From NCBI GenBank assembly GCA_964646425.1, contig CAZYEI010000008.1, forward strand, positions 1 through 44,595: a DNA stretch of 44,595 bases, read 5' to 3'. Position 1 is the stretch's first letter; each line of letters starts with the position of its first letter. Below are positions 35,201 to 42,124 of this stretch, piece by piece. Under the pieces are notes generated by a model, which saw only the letters and a program-made list of their open reading frames with translations, made no database searches and was not told the origin of the DNA. The translations under genes and the position numbers were made by a program. The DNA is from CAZYEI01 sp964646425. GTDB lineage: Bacteria; Bacillota_I; Bacilli_A; RFN20; JAISJY01.

Positions 35201-35301
35201 AATATATAACTTCCAAATCTGATAAGCCTGTAAGTGTTTATCTATATTCTTTTATTGATGAAAAATTAAATGAAATAAAAATACCGAATTTGCAAAAGTA
35301 A
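32182..35301 (+). CDS. addA: ATP-dependent helicase/nuclease AddA
   Basis: A 1039-residue UvrD-family helicase with a C-terminal nuclease. It unwinds and resects broken DNA ends for RecA-dependent repair. The Walker A motif is AGAGSGKT (24-31) and motif II is DEYQD (365-369). Further helicase motifs include NFRSRNEVV, MTIHKSKGLEFP and RVFYVALTRAKEKL. The nuclease site is Asp974 (GIIDLV), Asp987 and Lys989 (IIDYKMK), with LHIHEILEYL upstream. The ATG follows AAAAAGGAGGATATAAAAC inside the end of addB. Confidence 0.96.
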   Translation: MEMNWTPKQQEAIFTNNTNIIVSAGAGSGKTAVLTERIKQKILSGVKLNQLLVLTFTNAAAHEMKSRVKEAISKEPLIANLAKDVDSSYITTFDSYALSFVKKYSYILNIDSNLSIVENTIISIEKAKIIDKIMENRYTTLPTDFKMLAATFFIKEDDSFKNEILKISNKLDLRFDKNIYLNDYIKNHFDNQNFINKAIANFENYILSLINELSYLFEEEIYPLLDENLVNKCYELYNPLFDCTSFDDVVSYMNHFTKHLTFKSDEPSLKEKIREMKDNYFNVLKKFCDSYLSINDIKTNFLSTKPYISAIISIIKELDEKINDFKYKHSLFEFSDIAKIAIKILTENEDIRLELKNQLHEILVDEYQDTSDLQEKFIELIENNNVYMVGDIKQSIYRFRNANPIIFKNKYDTYRLDRNKGLKIDLTNNFRSRNEVVSIINHIFNQIMFDDLGGADYRKEHQLIYGNHSYDNLNGKHSFKSEILTYDFDKDGGLSKEEIEIRIVAQDILSKINNGFQVVDKDTKQLRNASFKDFCILASGSYSFELIRDIFKEYNIDTLIHKNEKINSNILVFILKNILILTIKHYQKKYDEDFNYAFVSIARSFLCEYDDSKILAIVTNKTYLDDKIIKLIDKTIIELPYISMSSLLKKLLDNFNFYEKLIKVKDSTMNLIRLEYFASLCDKLDNLNINIEDYPTYLETIFNDEKPPEISSSIKDIDAVVIMTIHKSKGLEFPIVYLPFLYKKFNFQDLNDRFIYDNHYGIISPYFNEGIANTIFKDLLKLDYKKEEISERIRVFYVALTRAKEKLIFLHENKENSKKIYSSKISSFDDLLLMIEDTLTPYKKKINLTQLNNLSNDSIKQSSKFSINQEYIVKDTRLIAKPLDKAKASKTVNEIINQTTYDNMQMGLHIHEILEYLDYDNPKEILANENTWIKNKVLNFLNLFIFKNKELNNYYREYAFTYSLDDTTYNGIIDLVVETPSNIYIIDYKMKHVNDPNYIKQLSIYYQYITSKSDKPVSVYLYSFIDEKLNEIKIPNLQK

Positions 35302-35302
35302 A

Positions 35303-35347
35303 AAAGGACTATTGGAGCTTAATAATTAAGTTTACAATAGTCCTTTT
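35303..35347. terminator. Bidirectional terminator between addA and the SipW operon
   Basis: The arms AAAGGACTATTG (about 35303-35314) and CAATAGTCCTTT (about 35335-35346) have A-runs and T-runs outside. They serve addA on the plus strand and the SipW operon on the minus strand. Confidence 0.85.
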
Positions 35348-35363
35348 ATTGTTTAATTCTATT

Positions 35364-36008
35364 TTATTGAGGAAGCACTTCCCATTTATAAATATCAAAT
35401 GATAAAGAATAAACATCACGATACCAATAATTATTGTAATAAATTTCATCACATGGAGCAGATCCTGCTTGAACTTCAACAATTTCAAAAGTTCCATCTG
35501 CTTTTTTATTTAATTTTGTGCGATAAACCGGTCCGATAATTTCCCCGTCTACTAACGGAACGCATGTTGTAAAAATATAATAAGTGTTCGGCTCTGATTC
35601 AGGAAAATAAATAATGAATGTCATATCTTGATTATCCAAAAGATATTCATTTAATTTATTACTTTCCCATTTGTCCATATTTCCCACCAATTCTTTGCTT
35701 CCTAATGATTCAGAATACGGATCTTCCTTTCGACTATTAATTAAAGTACTTAAGTCAGAATTAGGATTATTCAATCCTGCTCTACTATCTATTCCATTAA
35801 TTAAGTTATTCACTAATTCTTCGTTTTTAATACCTTCTTCTGTTGTAGGAAAAAAATATTTAAACTCCATCATTCCAACATATAAGTTGTTATTTTCTTC
35901 ATCTGGTTTACTATAATCAAAATTAAATGTAGCATAAACTTCACCAATATAAAAAAAGCAAGTTATGATAATCACCGGTAATATCGCTTTAATAATTTTT
36001 CTTATCAT
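35364..36008 (-). CDS. Secreted protein with SipW-type signal, third gene of the SipW operon
   Basis: A 214-residue exported protein. Its signal peptide ends GEVYATFNFDY, closely like GGVYATFNYAQ in the 191-residue protein of the same operon, so both are probably cut after VYA by the dedicated SipW-type peptidase. The mature part is acidic and Asn-rich. It has two Cys, one in the segment TTCVPLV and one in SAPCDEIYY, which might form a disulfide. I recognise no further domain. By position it could be an accessory, anchor or minor subunit, like TapA next to TasA in Bacillus; that is analogy only. It starts 3 bases after the peptidase gene. Confidence 0.7.
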   Translation of the reverse strand: MIRKIIKAILPVIIITCFFYIGEVYATFNFDYSKPDEENNNLYVGMMEFKYFFPTTEEGIKNEELVNNLINGIDSRAGLNNPNSDLSTLINSRKEDPYSESLGSKELVGNMDKWESNKLNEYLLDNQDMTFIIYFPESEPNTYYIFTTCVPLVDGEIIGPVYRTKLNKKADGTFEIVEVQAGSAPCDEIYYNNYWYRDVYSLSFDIYKWEVLPQ

Positions 36009-36011
36009 TGA

Positions 36012-37196
36012 TTATCTAACCTCGCTTTCTTCAATTTCTTTTATTAAAAAAAATGATGATGAAATGAGTCTCCAGATTAATTCTGAATTATCTTCATTTA
36101 TATTATTCAATATTAATGTATACCATTGATATTTTTGACTTTTTGGAAATTTTGTTGATTGCAATTCGCTAAACTTTTCAACAAGCGTTTCATTACCAAC
36201 TACTCTAATAATAGTTTTTCCGGTTTTATAACAATAAATATAGGCAAAACATTTTTTCTTATTTCCAATTAAAGCATAATAAGTATCAGGAATAGAAAGT
36301 CCCGTCTTAGTATATTCTTTTCCTCTTTTAATTAATATTTCTTCATTTAACTGTGTTTGCACAAAATCAGCCAAAAGCGATTTTGAGAACTTTTTTTCTA
36401 CAAAAGAAATTTTTTTATCTTTTTCAGATATAATTATTTCTTTACGCTCATTAATTGATACTAAAACTTTTTTGTCAATTAAAGGCGTTATAATATAAAC
36501 AAAAACAACTAAAAGAATACATAAATATCCTGCTGGAGAATTCATGAAATCAATAAAACTACCAATATATCGAATTTTTTGTCCTTTATAAATCCCTCGC
36601 ATTTGAGAGTAACGAACAGGAAACTTATCCGGATATTGGTTTGCATCACCTTGAAGTAAAAAATATCTTTCTTCATGCTCCTCATTAGGTTCTTCAATAC
36701 CAACAATTCGGTGAATAATGAAATACCCATTTGATTCATAAACTACAATATCATACACTTGTAGATCTTCCTCTTTTGGTAAAGGATTAATAATTACTAA
36801 ATCGAATTTTTGAAACTGATGATTTAGGTTATTATCCTCAATATATGTGTTTTTTTCATATGTATATGCCATAGAATTGCTCTTAACAACTTTAATTACC
36901 GGAGTGTCAATTGCTTGATTCTCACAAAATCTAACAGTTACAGACAAACAAAATATAGTTAGCAAGCCAATAGTAATACATATTGGAATAAAACGATTAA
37001 AAATAAAGTGAACAGCAAGATTTTTTGATTTAGTATTCACTTGCTGTTCATTCATTATCTCATCATCAATAAGTCCGCCTTTAATAATCTTAATGTGCAT
37101 TTTAAACATACGATAAATTAAAAGGCTAAACATTGTAGTTAAAGCAACAAACACAATAAGGCATAGCACAAAGACATACTTATCATATGCTGCCAT
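36012..37196 (-). CDS. sipW: SipW-type signal peptidase I with extra C-terminal domain
   Basis: A membrane signal peptidase of the SipW/archaeal type. The catalytic pair is Ser108 (KSNSM) and His162 (IIHRIVG), with His instead of the usual bacterial Lys. The QGDANQ box lies at about 182-187. Hydrophobic segments lie near the N-terminus, just before the catalytic domain, and after it (GYLCILLVVFVYIITPL). The open frame reaches a TTG at 37205, but the ATG at 37196 has better spacing from GGGA, giving 394 residues. SipW proteins are usually under 250 residues; the ~150 residues after the last membrane segment are an extra cytoplasmic domain. Its tail (KYQWYTLILNN, then SSSFFLIKE) resembles MmcQ/YjbR-like proteins, a tentative match. 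Confidence 0.88.
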   Translation of the reverse strand: MAAYDKYVFVLCLIVFVALTTMFSLLIYRMFKMHIKIIKGGLIDDEIMNEQQVNTKSKNLAVHFIFNRFIPICITIGLLTIFCLSVTVRFCENQAIDTPVIKVVKSNSMAYTYEKNTYIEDNNLNHQFQKFDLVIINPLPKEEDLQVYDIVVYESNGYFIIHRIVGIEEPNEEHEERYFLLQGDANQYPDKFPVRYSQMRGIYKGQKIRYIGSFIDFMNSPAGYLCILLVVFVYIITPLIDKKVLVSINERKEIIISEKDKKISFVEKKFSKSLLADFVQTQLNEEILIKRGKEYTKTGLSIPDTYYALIGNKKKCFAYIYCYKTGKTIIRVVGNETLVEKFSELQSTKFPKSQKYQWYTLILNNINEDNSELIWRLISSSFFLIKEIEESEVR

Positions 37197-37221
37197 ATTT
37201 AACAATCCCTAATACATTAAA

Positions 37222-37797
37222 CTAATTTTTTTCACCAATAGTGATAGTAATAGTTGTACCTTCTAATGCCTTTGCATAAGCATCATATTTAGCTTTTGTA
37301 TCTAATTTATGTTCAGTAAGAGATAGATAATTTAATAAGCTTACAGTATAATCTCCCTTTATTTTTTCACCAGAATTAAGAGTAACTTTACCATCTTTAG
37401 TTAATCCTGTTGTAGTAAATATTGTATCTCCGTCATCTCCGTCATAATAATTACCTGTAATAGCTATTGTCATTTCTAAAACAATACCATTTTCTCTAAC
37501 ATCTGCGTCTGCTCCTGTAGCAGCCGTAAAATTAACTTTAAAATCACCTTTTGTAGTTAATCCTGTATAATATGTTGAAGTGCCACCTGCTATTATTCCT
37601 TTATCATCAACTGTCATAACAAATGTTGAATTAATTGAGATTTCACCTTTAGGTGTATCTGTAACAGCATCTGCAATTTTAAGACTTAATGTGTCATTAG
37701 CTGTTGCTACATCAGCTTGAGCATAATTAAATGTCGCATAAACGCCTCCAATAGTTAAAACAGTAGCCATTGCAATAGTCATTCCAAATTTTTTCAT
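37222..37797 (-). CDS. TasA-like secreted protein (candidate fibre subunit)
   Basis: A 191-residue exported protein. The signal peptide is of the SipW-dependent type found in TasA/camelysin-like proteins (LTIGGVYATFNYAQ), with probable cleavage after VYA. The mature chain is Thr/Gly/Asp-rich, without Cys, and has the alternating pattern of an all-beta fold. TasA proteins polymerise into extracellular fibres of biofilm matrix. Fibre formation here is inferred from signal type and gene context, not from a clear TasA domain match. It is the first gene of the operon, 25 bases ahead of the peptidase ATG. The start ATG follows AAAAGGAGGGTTATT. Its promoter region holds the poly-G tract. Confidence 0.75.
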   Translation of the reverse strand: MKKFGMTIAMATVLTIGGVYATFNYAQADVATANDTLSLKIADAVTDTPKGEISINSTFVMTVDDKGIIAGGTSTYYTGLTTKGDFKVNFTAATGADADVRENGIVLEMTIAITGNYYDGDDGDTIFTTTGLTKDGKVTLNSGEKIKGDYTVSLLNYLSLTEHKLDTKAKYDAYAKALEGTTITITIGEKN

Positions 37798-37855
37798 AAT
37801 AACCCTCCTTTTTATTTACGATTAAATTCGAAAATAGATTATTTTTAATATAATA

Positions 37856-37867
37856 CCCCCCCCCCCC
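37856..37867. repeat. Homopolymer tract, 12 C (poly-G on the operon strand), left copy
   Basis: A run of twelve C abuts the -10-like TATTAT of the SipW operon (37850-37855, read on the minus strand). Such tracts are highly prone to slippage. This copy is the more reliable on its left side, towards the gene. Confidence 0.85.
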
Positions 37868-37952
37868 ACCTTTTTTTCAATAGTTTTTTTATAAAAAAAT
37901 CATTGTTTGTTAACACAAAAATGCAACACTTTTTTAAAATAAAATGTTTTTT

Positions 37953-37962
37953 NNNNNNNNNN
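37953..37962. other. Assembly gap (10 N)
   Basis: Ten N bases join two contig ends. The true distance is unknown and may be negative, meaning overlapping contigs, because both flanks repeat the same sequence. Confidence 0.99.
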
Positions 37963-38035
37963 TCCAAATTTTTTCAAAATAACCCTCCTTTTTTTTTACG
38001 TTTAAATTCGAAAAAAAATTTTTTTTAATAAAATT

Positions 38036-38049
38036 CCCCCCCCCCCCCC
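38036..38049. repeat. Homopolymer tract, 14 C, right copy
   Basis: A run of fourteen C, matching the 12-C tract at 37856-37867 in an otherwise similar context. It probably represents the same tract read from the other contig, which suggests that the length is uncertain or variable. Confidence 0.85.
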
Positions 38050-38107
38050 GACTTTTTTGTCAATAGTTTTTTGATAAAAAATCGTCAATTTGTCAGCAAA
38101 AAAAGAA

Positions 38108-38131
38108 AGCCTCTTTTTAAATCAAGAGGTT
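38108..38131 (-). terminator. Terminator of the Zn/Cd ATPase operon
   Basis: The arms CCTCTT (38110-38115) and AAGAGG (38124-38129) form a short hairpin, with a T-rich run following on the minus strand (CTTTCTTTTTTT). Confidence 0.7.
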
Positions 38132-38177
38132 TTTCTTTATGTAAGCAAACTGATATGAAAACTAAATTATACTATTT

Positions 38178-40376
38178 TTAATATTTTTGTTTTAAAAGTT
38201 TTATTGAATTTAGTATAGCTATTAGAGCAACACCAACATCGGCAAAAATAGCAATCCACATTGATACAAATTCAAGAGCAACTAAAGTCATTACTATAAT
38301 TTTTACAAGCAAAGCAAAAACAATATTTTGAATTACAACAATTCGAGTTTTTTTAGCAATTTTTATTGCATCAACAATTTTTAAAGGATTATCATCCATG
38401 ATAACTATATCACTTGATTCAATGGCAGCATCACTGCCTAATCCTCCCATGGCAATTCCTACATCGGCAAGTGATAAACTTGGAGCATCATTTACTCCAT
38501 CTCCAACAAACGCAACCTTTTTTCCTTTTTTATTATTTTTGATTTCTTTTTCTAAATAATTCAATTTATCTATTGGAGTTAAAGAATATTGTACTCTATC
38601 TATAGCTAATTCTTGTTGAACCTTTTTAACACTTTTTTCATTATCTCCTGATAAAATCATTGTTTCTTCAATTCCGACATTTTTTAATTTTTTTATTGTT
38701 GCATCAGCTGTATCTTTTATGCAATCACTTATCACAATATTACCAACATATTCATTATCTATTGCTAAATATACTATTGTTCCTTCTTTATTTAGTGTAG
38801 GATAATTAATACTTTCTTTATCCATTAATTTAGCATTTCCTAAACATATGTTTTTCCCATTTACAATACCTTTTACTCCATAACCAGGAATATCTAAAAT
38901 ATTGGTAGTTTCAAATTCATTTTTTTCCTTATTGTAGTATTCAAGAATTGATTTAGCAATTGGATGATTAAAATTCTTTTCTAATGCAGCTGCATATTTA
39001 ATAAATTCATCTTTATCAATTTTAGTTTCAACTTCCGATACTTTAAAAACACCTTTTGTTAGCGTTCCAGTTTTATCAAAAACAACTTTATTTACATGTG
39101 CTAATGTTTCTAAATAGTTACCACCTTTAATTAAAATTCCTTGTTTGCTTGCCCATCCAATACCAGAAAAGAATGCTAATGGTACAGATATTACCAAAGC
39201 ACAAGGACAAGATACAACTAAGAACGACAATCCTTTATAAATGTTTTCAATTAACGATTTGTCAAACAATAAATATGGAACAAATGAAATAATTAAAGCT
39301 AATATTACCACAATTGGAGTATACCATTTTGCAAATTTAGTAATAAAGTTTTCACTGCGTGATTTATTAGCAGAAGCATTTTCTACCAAATTTAATATTT
39401 TAACAACATTAGAATCTTTATAAAGAGCAGTAACTTCAATTTTTAATAGTGAAGTTAGATTAATCGTGCCACTACTAACACTATCTCCTTGATAGATATC
39501 CATAGGCTTGGATTCTCCTGTTATAAATGCAGTATCAAGTGTTGAATTACCATCAATAATTATACCATCTAATGGTATTTTCTCACCTGGCCGAACAACG
39601 ATAATTTCTCCAATGTTTACATTATTGGGACTAACAATTTTTTCTTCTTCAGTTCGCATTACTCTCGCAAATTCAGGCTTTAAATCCATCAGATTTCTAA
39701 TTGATCTTCTTGAATAATCCACTGCAATATTTTGACATAACTCCCCAATTTGATAAAAAATCATAACAGCAACGGCTTCAAAACTTTCACCAATTATTAA
39801 CGCTCCAAGGGAAGCAATCATCATCAAAAAATTTTCATCTAAAAAATTACCTTTAGTAATTTTTTTAACCGATTTATAAATTACATCATATGAAATAATA
39901 AAATATGATATAAGAATAAAAGCTAATTGTAAATATTTATTAATATAGCCACTAAATATAGCCACCAAAAAAGTAAAAACAGTAACGCTAATTCTTATAA
40001 GCATCATGGTTTTTTCATTTATTTTTTCTTTAGTTTTCTTTTGAGATAATGGATGATTATTCCCTTGATGAATATGTTCTCCCTTACAATGACCATGCTT
40101 ATGATTATGATGACAAGAGCAGGATTCAGCCTTATGATCTTCAATATCTTCATCACTAATATCAAAATAGCAAACATCAGGTTCAATTTTTTTTGTTATT
40201 TTAACTATTTCTTTATAAGCCTCTGCTAAATTTTCTTTTTCTACATCAATTAATAGTTTTTTATTAAAAAAATTAATATTTACACTATTTAATAATTTTA
40301 TCTTCTTTAATTTCTTTTCAAGTTCAGAGGCACAATTAGCACAATCTAATCCTTCTATTCTATATTGTTTAATCAT
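38178..40376 (-). CDS. zntA: Zn(II)/Cd(II)/Pb(II)-exporting P-type ATPase
   Basis: A 732-residue P1B ATPase that exports divalent metal. It has an N-terminal HMA domain with DCANC (C12, C15) and a His/Cys-rich linker at about 81-108 (HHNHKHGHCKGEHIH). The actuator motif is TGES (287-290), the membrane site CPC is at 390-392, and the phosphorylation site DKTGT has Asp434. GDGVNDAP follows. The His-rich linker and its pairing with an ArsR/SmtB repressor point to Zn/Cd rather than Cu. It starts 3 bases after the repressor gene. CadA is an equally suitable name. Confidence 0.93.
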   Translation of the reverse strand: MIKQYRIEGLDCANCASELEKKLKKIKLLNSVNINFFNKKLLIDVEKENLAEAYKEIVKITKKIEPDVCYFDISDEDIEDHKAESCSCHHNHKHGHCKGEHIHQGNNHPLSQKKTKEKINEKTMMLIRISVTVFTFLVAIFSGYINKYLQLAFILISYFIISYDVIYKSVKKITKGNFLDENFLMMIASLGALIIGESFEAVAVMIFYQIGELCQNIAVDYSRRSIRNLMDLKPEFARVMRTEEEKIVSPNNVNIGEIIVVRPGEKIPLDGIIIDGNSTLDTAFITGESKPMDIYQGDSVSSGTINLTSLLKIEVTALYKDSNVVKILNLVENASANKSRSENFITKFAKWYTPIVVILALIISFVPYLLFDKSLIENIYKGLSFLVVSCPCALVISVPLAFFSGIGWASKQGILIKGGNYLETLAHVNKVVFDKTGTLTKGVFKVSEVETKIDKDEFIKYAAALEKNFNHPIAKSILEYYNKEKNEFETTNILDIPGYGVKGIVNGKNICLGNAKLMDKESINYPTLNKEGTIVYLAIDNEYVGNIVISDCIKDTADATIKKLKNVGIEETMILSGDNEKSVKKVQQELAIDRVQYSLTPIDKLNYLEKEIKNNKKGKKVAFVGDGVNDAPSLSLADVGIAMGGLGSDAAIESSDIVIMDDNPLKIVDAIKIAKKTRIVVIQNIVFALLVKIIVMTLVALEFVSMWIAIFADVGVALIAILNSIKLLKQKY

Positions 40377-40379
40377 AAC

Positions 40380-40730
40380 TTAATCCTCCAAAACATGATC
40401 AAATGCTTGTTTAAAAATTGTTACAACATGATTATCTTTTAATGAATAATAAATTGTTTTACCAGCTCTTCTAGATTTAACCAAATTAGCTTGCTTTAAA
40501 ATTCTTAATTGATGAGAAATTGCTGATTGATTCATTTTTAATAATTCGGCAATATCACAAACACATACTTCTTTTTCAAATAAAACATATAAAATTCTAA
40601 CTCTAGTTGAATCACCAAATACTTTAAATAATTCGGCAATATCATATAATAATTCATCATCAGGAATATGGATGTTTTCTATATTTTCCTTATGAACACA
40701 TACTTCTTTACACAATTCCAGTTTTGTCAT
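40380..40730 (-). CDS. ArsR/SmtB-family metal-sensing repressor (CadC/CzrA-like)
   Basis: A 116-residue winged-helix repressor released from DNA by metal. It carries both known sites. The CadC-type alpha3N site has C7, C11, C56 and C58 (CKEVC and EVCVCDIAELL). The SmtB-type alpha5 site has D99, H101, H112 and E115, with exactly the SmtB spacing. The recognition helix is in MNQSAISHQLRILKQ. It is the first gene of the operon, with the ATPase directly behind it, and its operator lies just upstream. Zn, Cd or Pb are the likely inducers. Confidence 0.94.
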   Translation of the reverse strand: MTKLELCKEVCVHKENIENIHIPDDELLYDIAELFKVFGDSTRVRILYVLFEKEVCVCDIAELLKMNQSAISHQLRILKQANLVKSRRAGKTIYYSLKDNHVVTIFKQAFDHVLED

Positions 40731-40747
40731 AATAGCCTCCTCTTTTC

Positions 40748-40767
40748 ATATGAACACTTGTTCATAT
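40748..40767. promoter_or_regulatory. ArsR/SmtB-type operator
   Basis: The perfect inverted repeat ATATGAACA-CT-TGTTCATAT (40748-40756 and 40759-40767) matches the 12-2-12-type operators of SmtB/CzrA/CadC repressors. It lies just after the -10 box, over the likely transcription start. Confidence 0.9.
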
Positions 40768-40771
40768 ATTC

Positions 40772-40800
40772 ATTATATTATTATGATACTAATCTGTCAA
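40772..40800 (-). promoter_or_regulatory. Promoter of the metal-resistance operon
   Basis: Read on the minus strand: -35 TTGACA (40795-40800), a 17-base spacer, and -10 TATAAT (40772-40777). Both boxes match the sigma-A consensus, fitting a strong promoter under tight repression. Confidence 0.88.
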
Positions 40801-40805
40801 CAAGA

Positions 40806-40833
40806 AAAAGAGGAGATTTTACATCTCCTCTTT
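40806..40833 (-). terminator. Terminator of the InlB-repeat lipoprotein gene
   Basis: The arms AAAGAGGAGAT and ATCTCCTCTTT form a hairpin that includes the last codons of the gene and is followed by a T-rich run on the minus strand. Confidence 0.85.
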
Positions 40834-42042
40834 AACTGTTATTATCGCTGATGGCATCCACCCAGAATTATTAAACCTTGAGCCATTATCCTCTATTGTT
40901 GCATCTATATAATCTATAAAAGAACTTCCTCTATATGTATAGGCAATACTTTGGTTATCAGCTTTTGACCATGCCTCGCCATTAATACTCCATTGACTTT
41001 TATTTAGTGAGAAGGTAGCTCTTTGAAGTTGTCCCAAAGAATCTTCTCTTTCCATTCTTGCTCCATAATCATCAATTAAATTGTAATATTCATATTCTGT
41101 TGGAATAATCACACGAACATATAATCTTAAATTAACATATTCATATGGTGACCCTGCTAAGCAATGTTCAAGTAAAATATTACTAGATTGTAAAATAGGT
41201 TGCGTAGTATCTATAGTAGAAATATCAACAGTATGTAAATTTAAATTTTTCACTAAAGTCATAGTAAATGTAGGTTTATAACTGTATACTTCTCCATTTT
41301 CATCAACCCATGCTTTTGTTTTATCAACATTGCCATCCTCATCTAATGCATTAAATGTAAGGATAGTCCCCATTGTTAACTTTTCCCCTTTAACACTTTT
41401 AAAAGTATCGGCATTTATTACATCGCCACCACTAACAAACACATTAAATTGATATTCTTTGACGCCACTTTCAATATCATAAATAGGATATAGCGTTAGT
41501 GATTCACTAATTATATCTCCTTCTTTATATTCAACACCATTTGTATCATTCCACCCAATAATAGAATATCCATAAGGAAGATAACTTACCGAATCTAAAA
41601 CAGAATCAAAAACATCTTGCGTTAACTTAAGAGAATAATCAGTAAATACGATTCTAATCATTTGGCCACCAACACTAAAGCCTATTCTACTTATTTGCTT
41701 CGTTTTTTCAGTTTTCGCTTCTACAGTAGTATTTTCAAAAATCTGAAGATTAATTGAATTTTCAACACCTCTATAAACACCATTAATATACCAACCTGTA
41801 AATATATAACCTGCTTCAATATTAATAATTTCAAAATTAATAGTAGTTCCCTCATTAACTGAATCATATTTGTCATAATTAATTTCTATATGTTCATTTT
41901 CAACATAAGAAACATTATATTTTTTTTCTTGCCTAATAGTACTAGGATTTATATAACTATATGACATATTACTCGCTATTTGACATGAAGGCAATATCAT
42001 AGAAAATAGTATACAAAAAAATAAAATTATACTTTTTTTCAT
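40819..42042 (-). CDS. Lipoprotein with InlB/Listeria-Bacteroides-type repeats
   Basis: A 407-residue surface lipoprotein (lipobox LPSC, Cys20). Residues about 45-112 and 125-190 have the pattern of InlB B-repeats (FTGWYINGVYRG, then GYSIIGWNDTNGVEYKEGD). Further segments of similar style follow (GTILTFNALDEDG, AWVDENGEVYSYKPTFTM). The C-terminal ~130 residues are unrecognised. Such repeats are common in adhesins of Gram-positive gut bacteria. No enzymatic motif is seen. It has its own terminator, so it is likely monocistronic. Confidence 0.75.
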   Translation of the reverse strand: MKKSIILFFCILFSMILPSCQIASNMSYSYINPSTIRQEKKYNVSYVENEHIEINYDKYDSVNEGTTINFEIINIEAGYIFTGWYINGVYRGVENSINLQIFENTTVEAKTEKTKQISRIGFSVGGQMIRIVFTDYSLKLTQDVFDSVLDSVSYLPYGYSIIGWNDTNGVEYKEGDIISESLTLYPIYDIESGVKEYQFNVFVSGGDVINADTFKSVKGEKLTMGTILTFNALDEDGNVDKTKAWVDENGEVYSYKPTFTMTLVKNLNLHTVDISTIDTTQPILQSSNILLEHCLAGSPYEYVNLRLYVRVIIPTEYEYYNLIDDYGARMEREDSLGQLQRATFSLNKSQWSINGEAWSKADNQSIAYTYRGSSFIDYIDATIEDNGSRFNNSGWMPSAIITVKEEM

Positions 42043-42083
42043 TATTTTACCCCCTCATTATTTTCATTATAGCAAAATAGATT

Positions 42084-42124
42084 AAGAAAAAAAAGAAGAA
42101 GGTTATAAAATAATTGCTTCTTCT
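42084..42124 (-). terminator. Terminator of the Clp ATPase gene
   Basis: The arms AGAAGAAG (42094-42101) and CTTCTTCT (42117-42124) overlap the end of the gene. On the minus strand they are followed by a run of nine T. Confidence 0.75.

Larger units (their letters stand above)
37850..38063 (-). promoter_or_regulatory. Split promoter of the SipW operon around the poly-G tract
   Basis: On the minus strand a consensus -35 TTGACA lies at 38058-38063 (right copy; it reads TTGAAA in the left copy). A -10-like TATTAT lies at 37850-37855, with an alternative TATATT at 37847-37852. If the two assembly copies are collapsed, the spacer is AAAAAGTC plus 12-14 G, that is 20-22 bases. The optimum of 17 bases would need about 9 G. 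This is an inference because the assembly is broken inside the element. Confidence 0.55.
37798..38177. other. Intergenic region with promoter, poly-C/G tracts and assembly gap
   Basis: No gene lies in these 380 bases. They hold the leader and promoter of the SipW operon, two homopolymer tracts, ten N at 37953-37962, and the terminator of the Zn/Cd ATPase gene. The sequence 37783-37952 and the sequence 37963-38135 align end to end with growing numbers of mismatches away from their good sides. They appear to be two low-quality readings of one locus that the assembler failed to merge. Confidence 0.85.

Noticed and set aside
37963..38060. A second promoter and a second start-like segment of the TasA-like gene to the right of the N gap.
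   Set aside because: It aligns with the left flank but with homopolymer-type errors, and no gene follows it. It is best explained as the unmerged end of the other contig.
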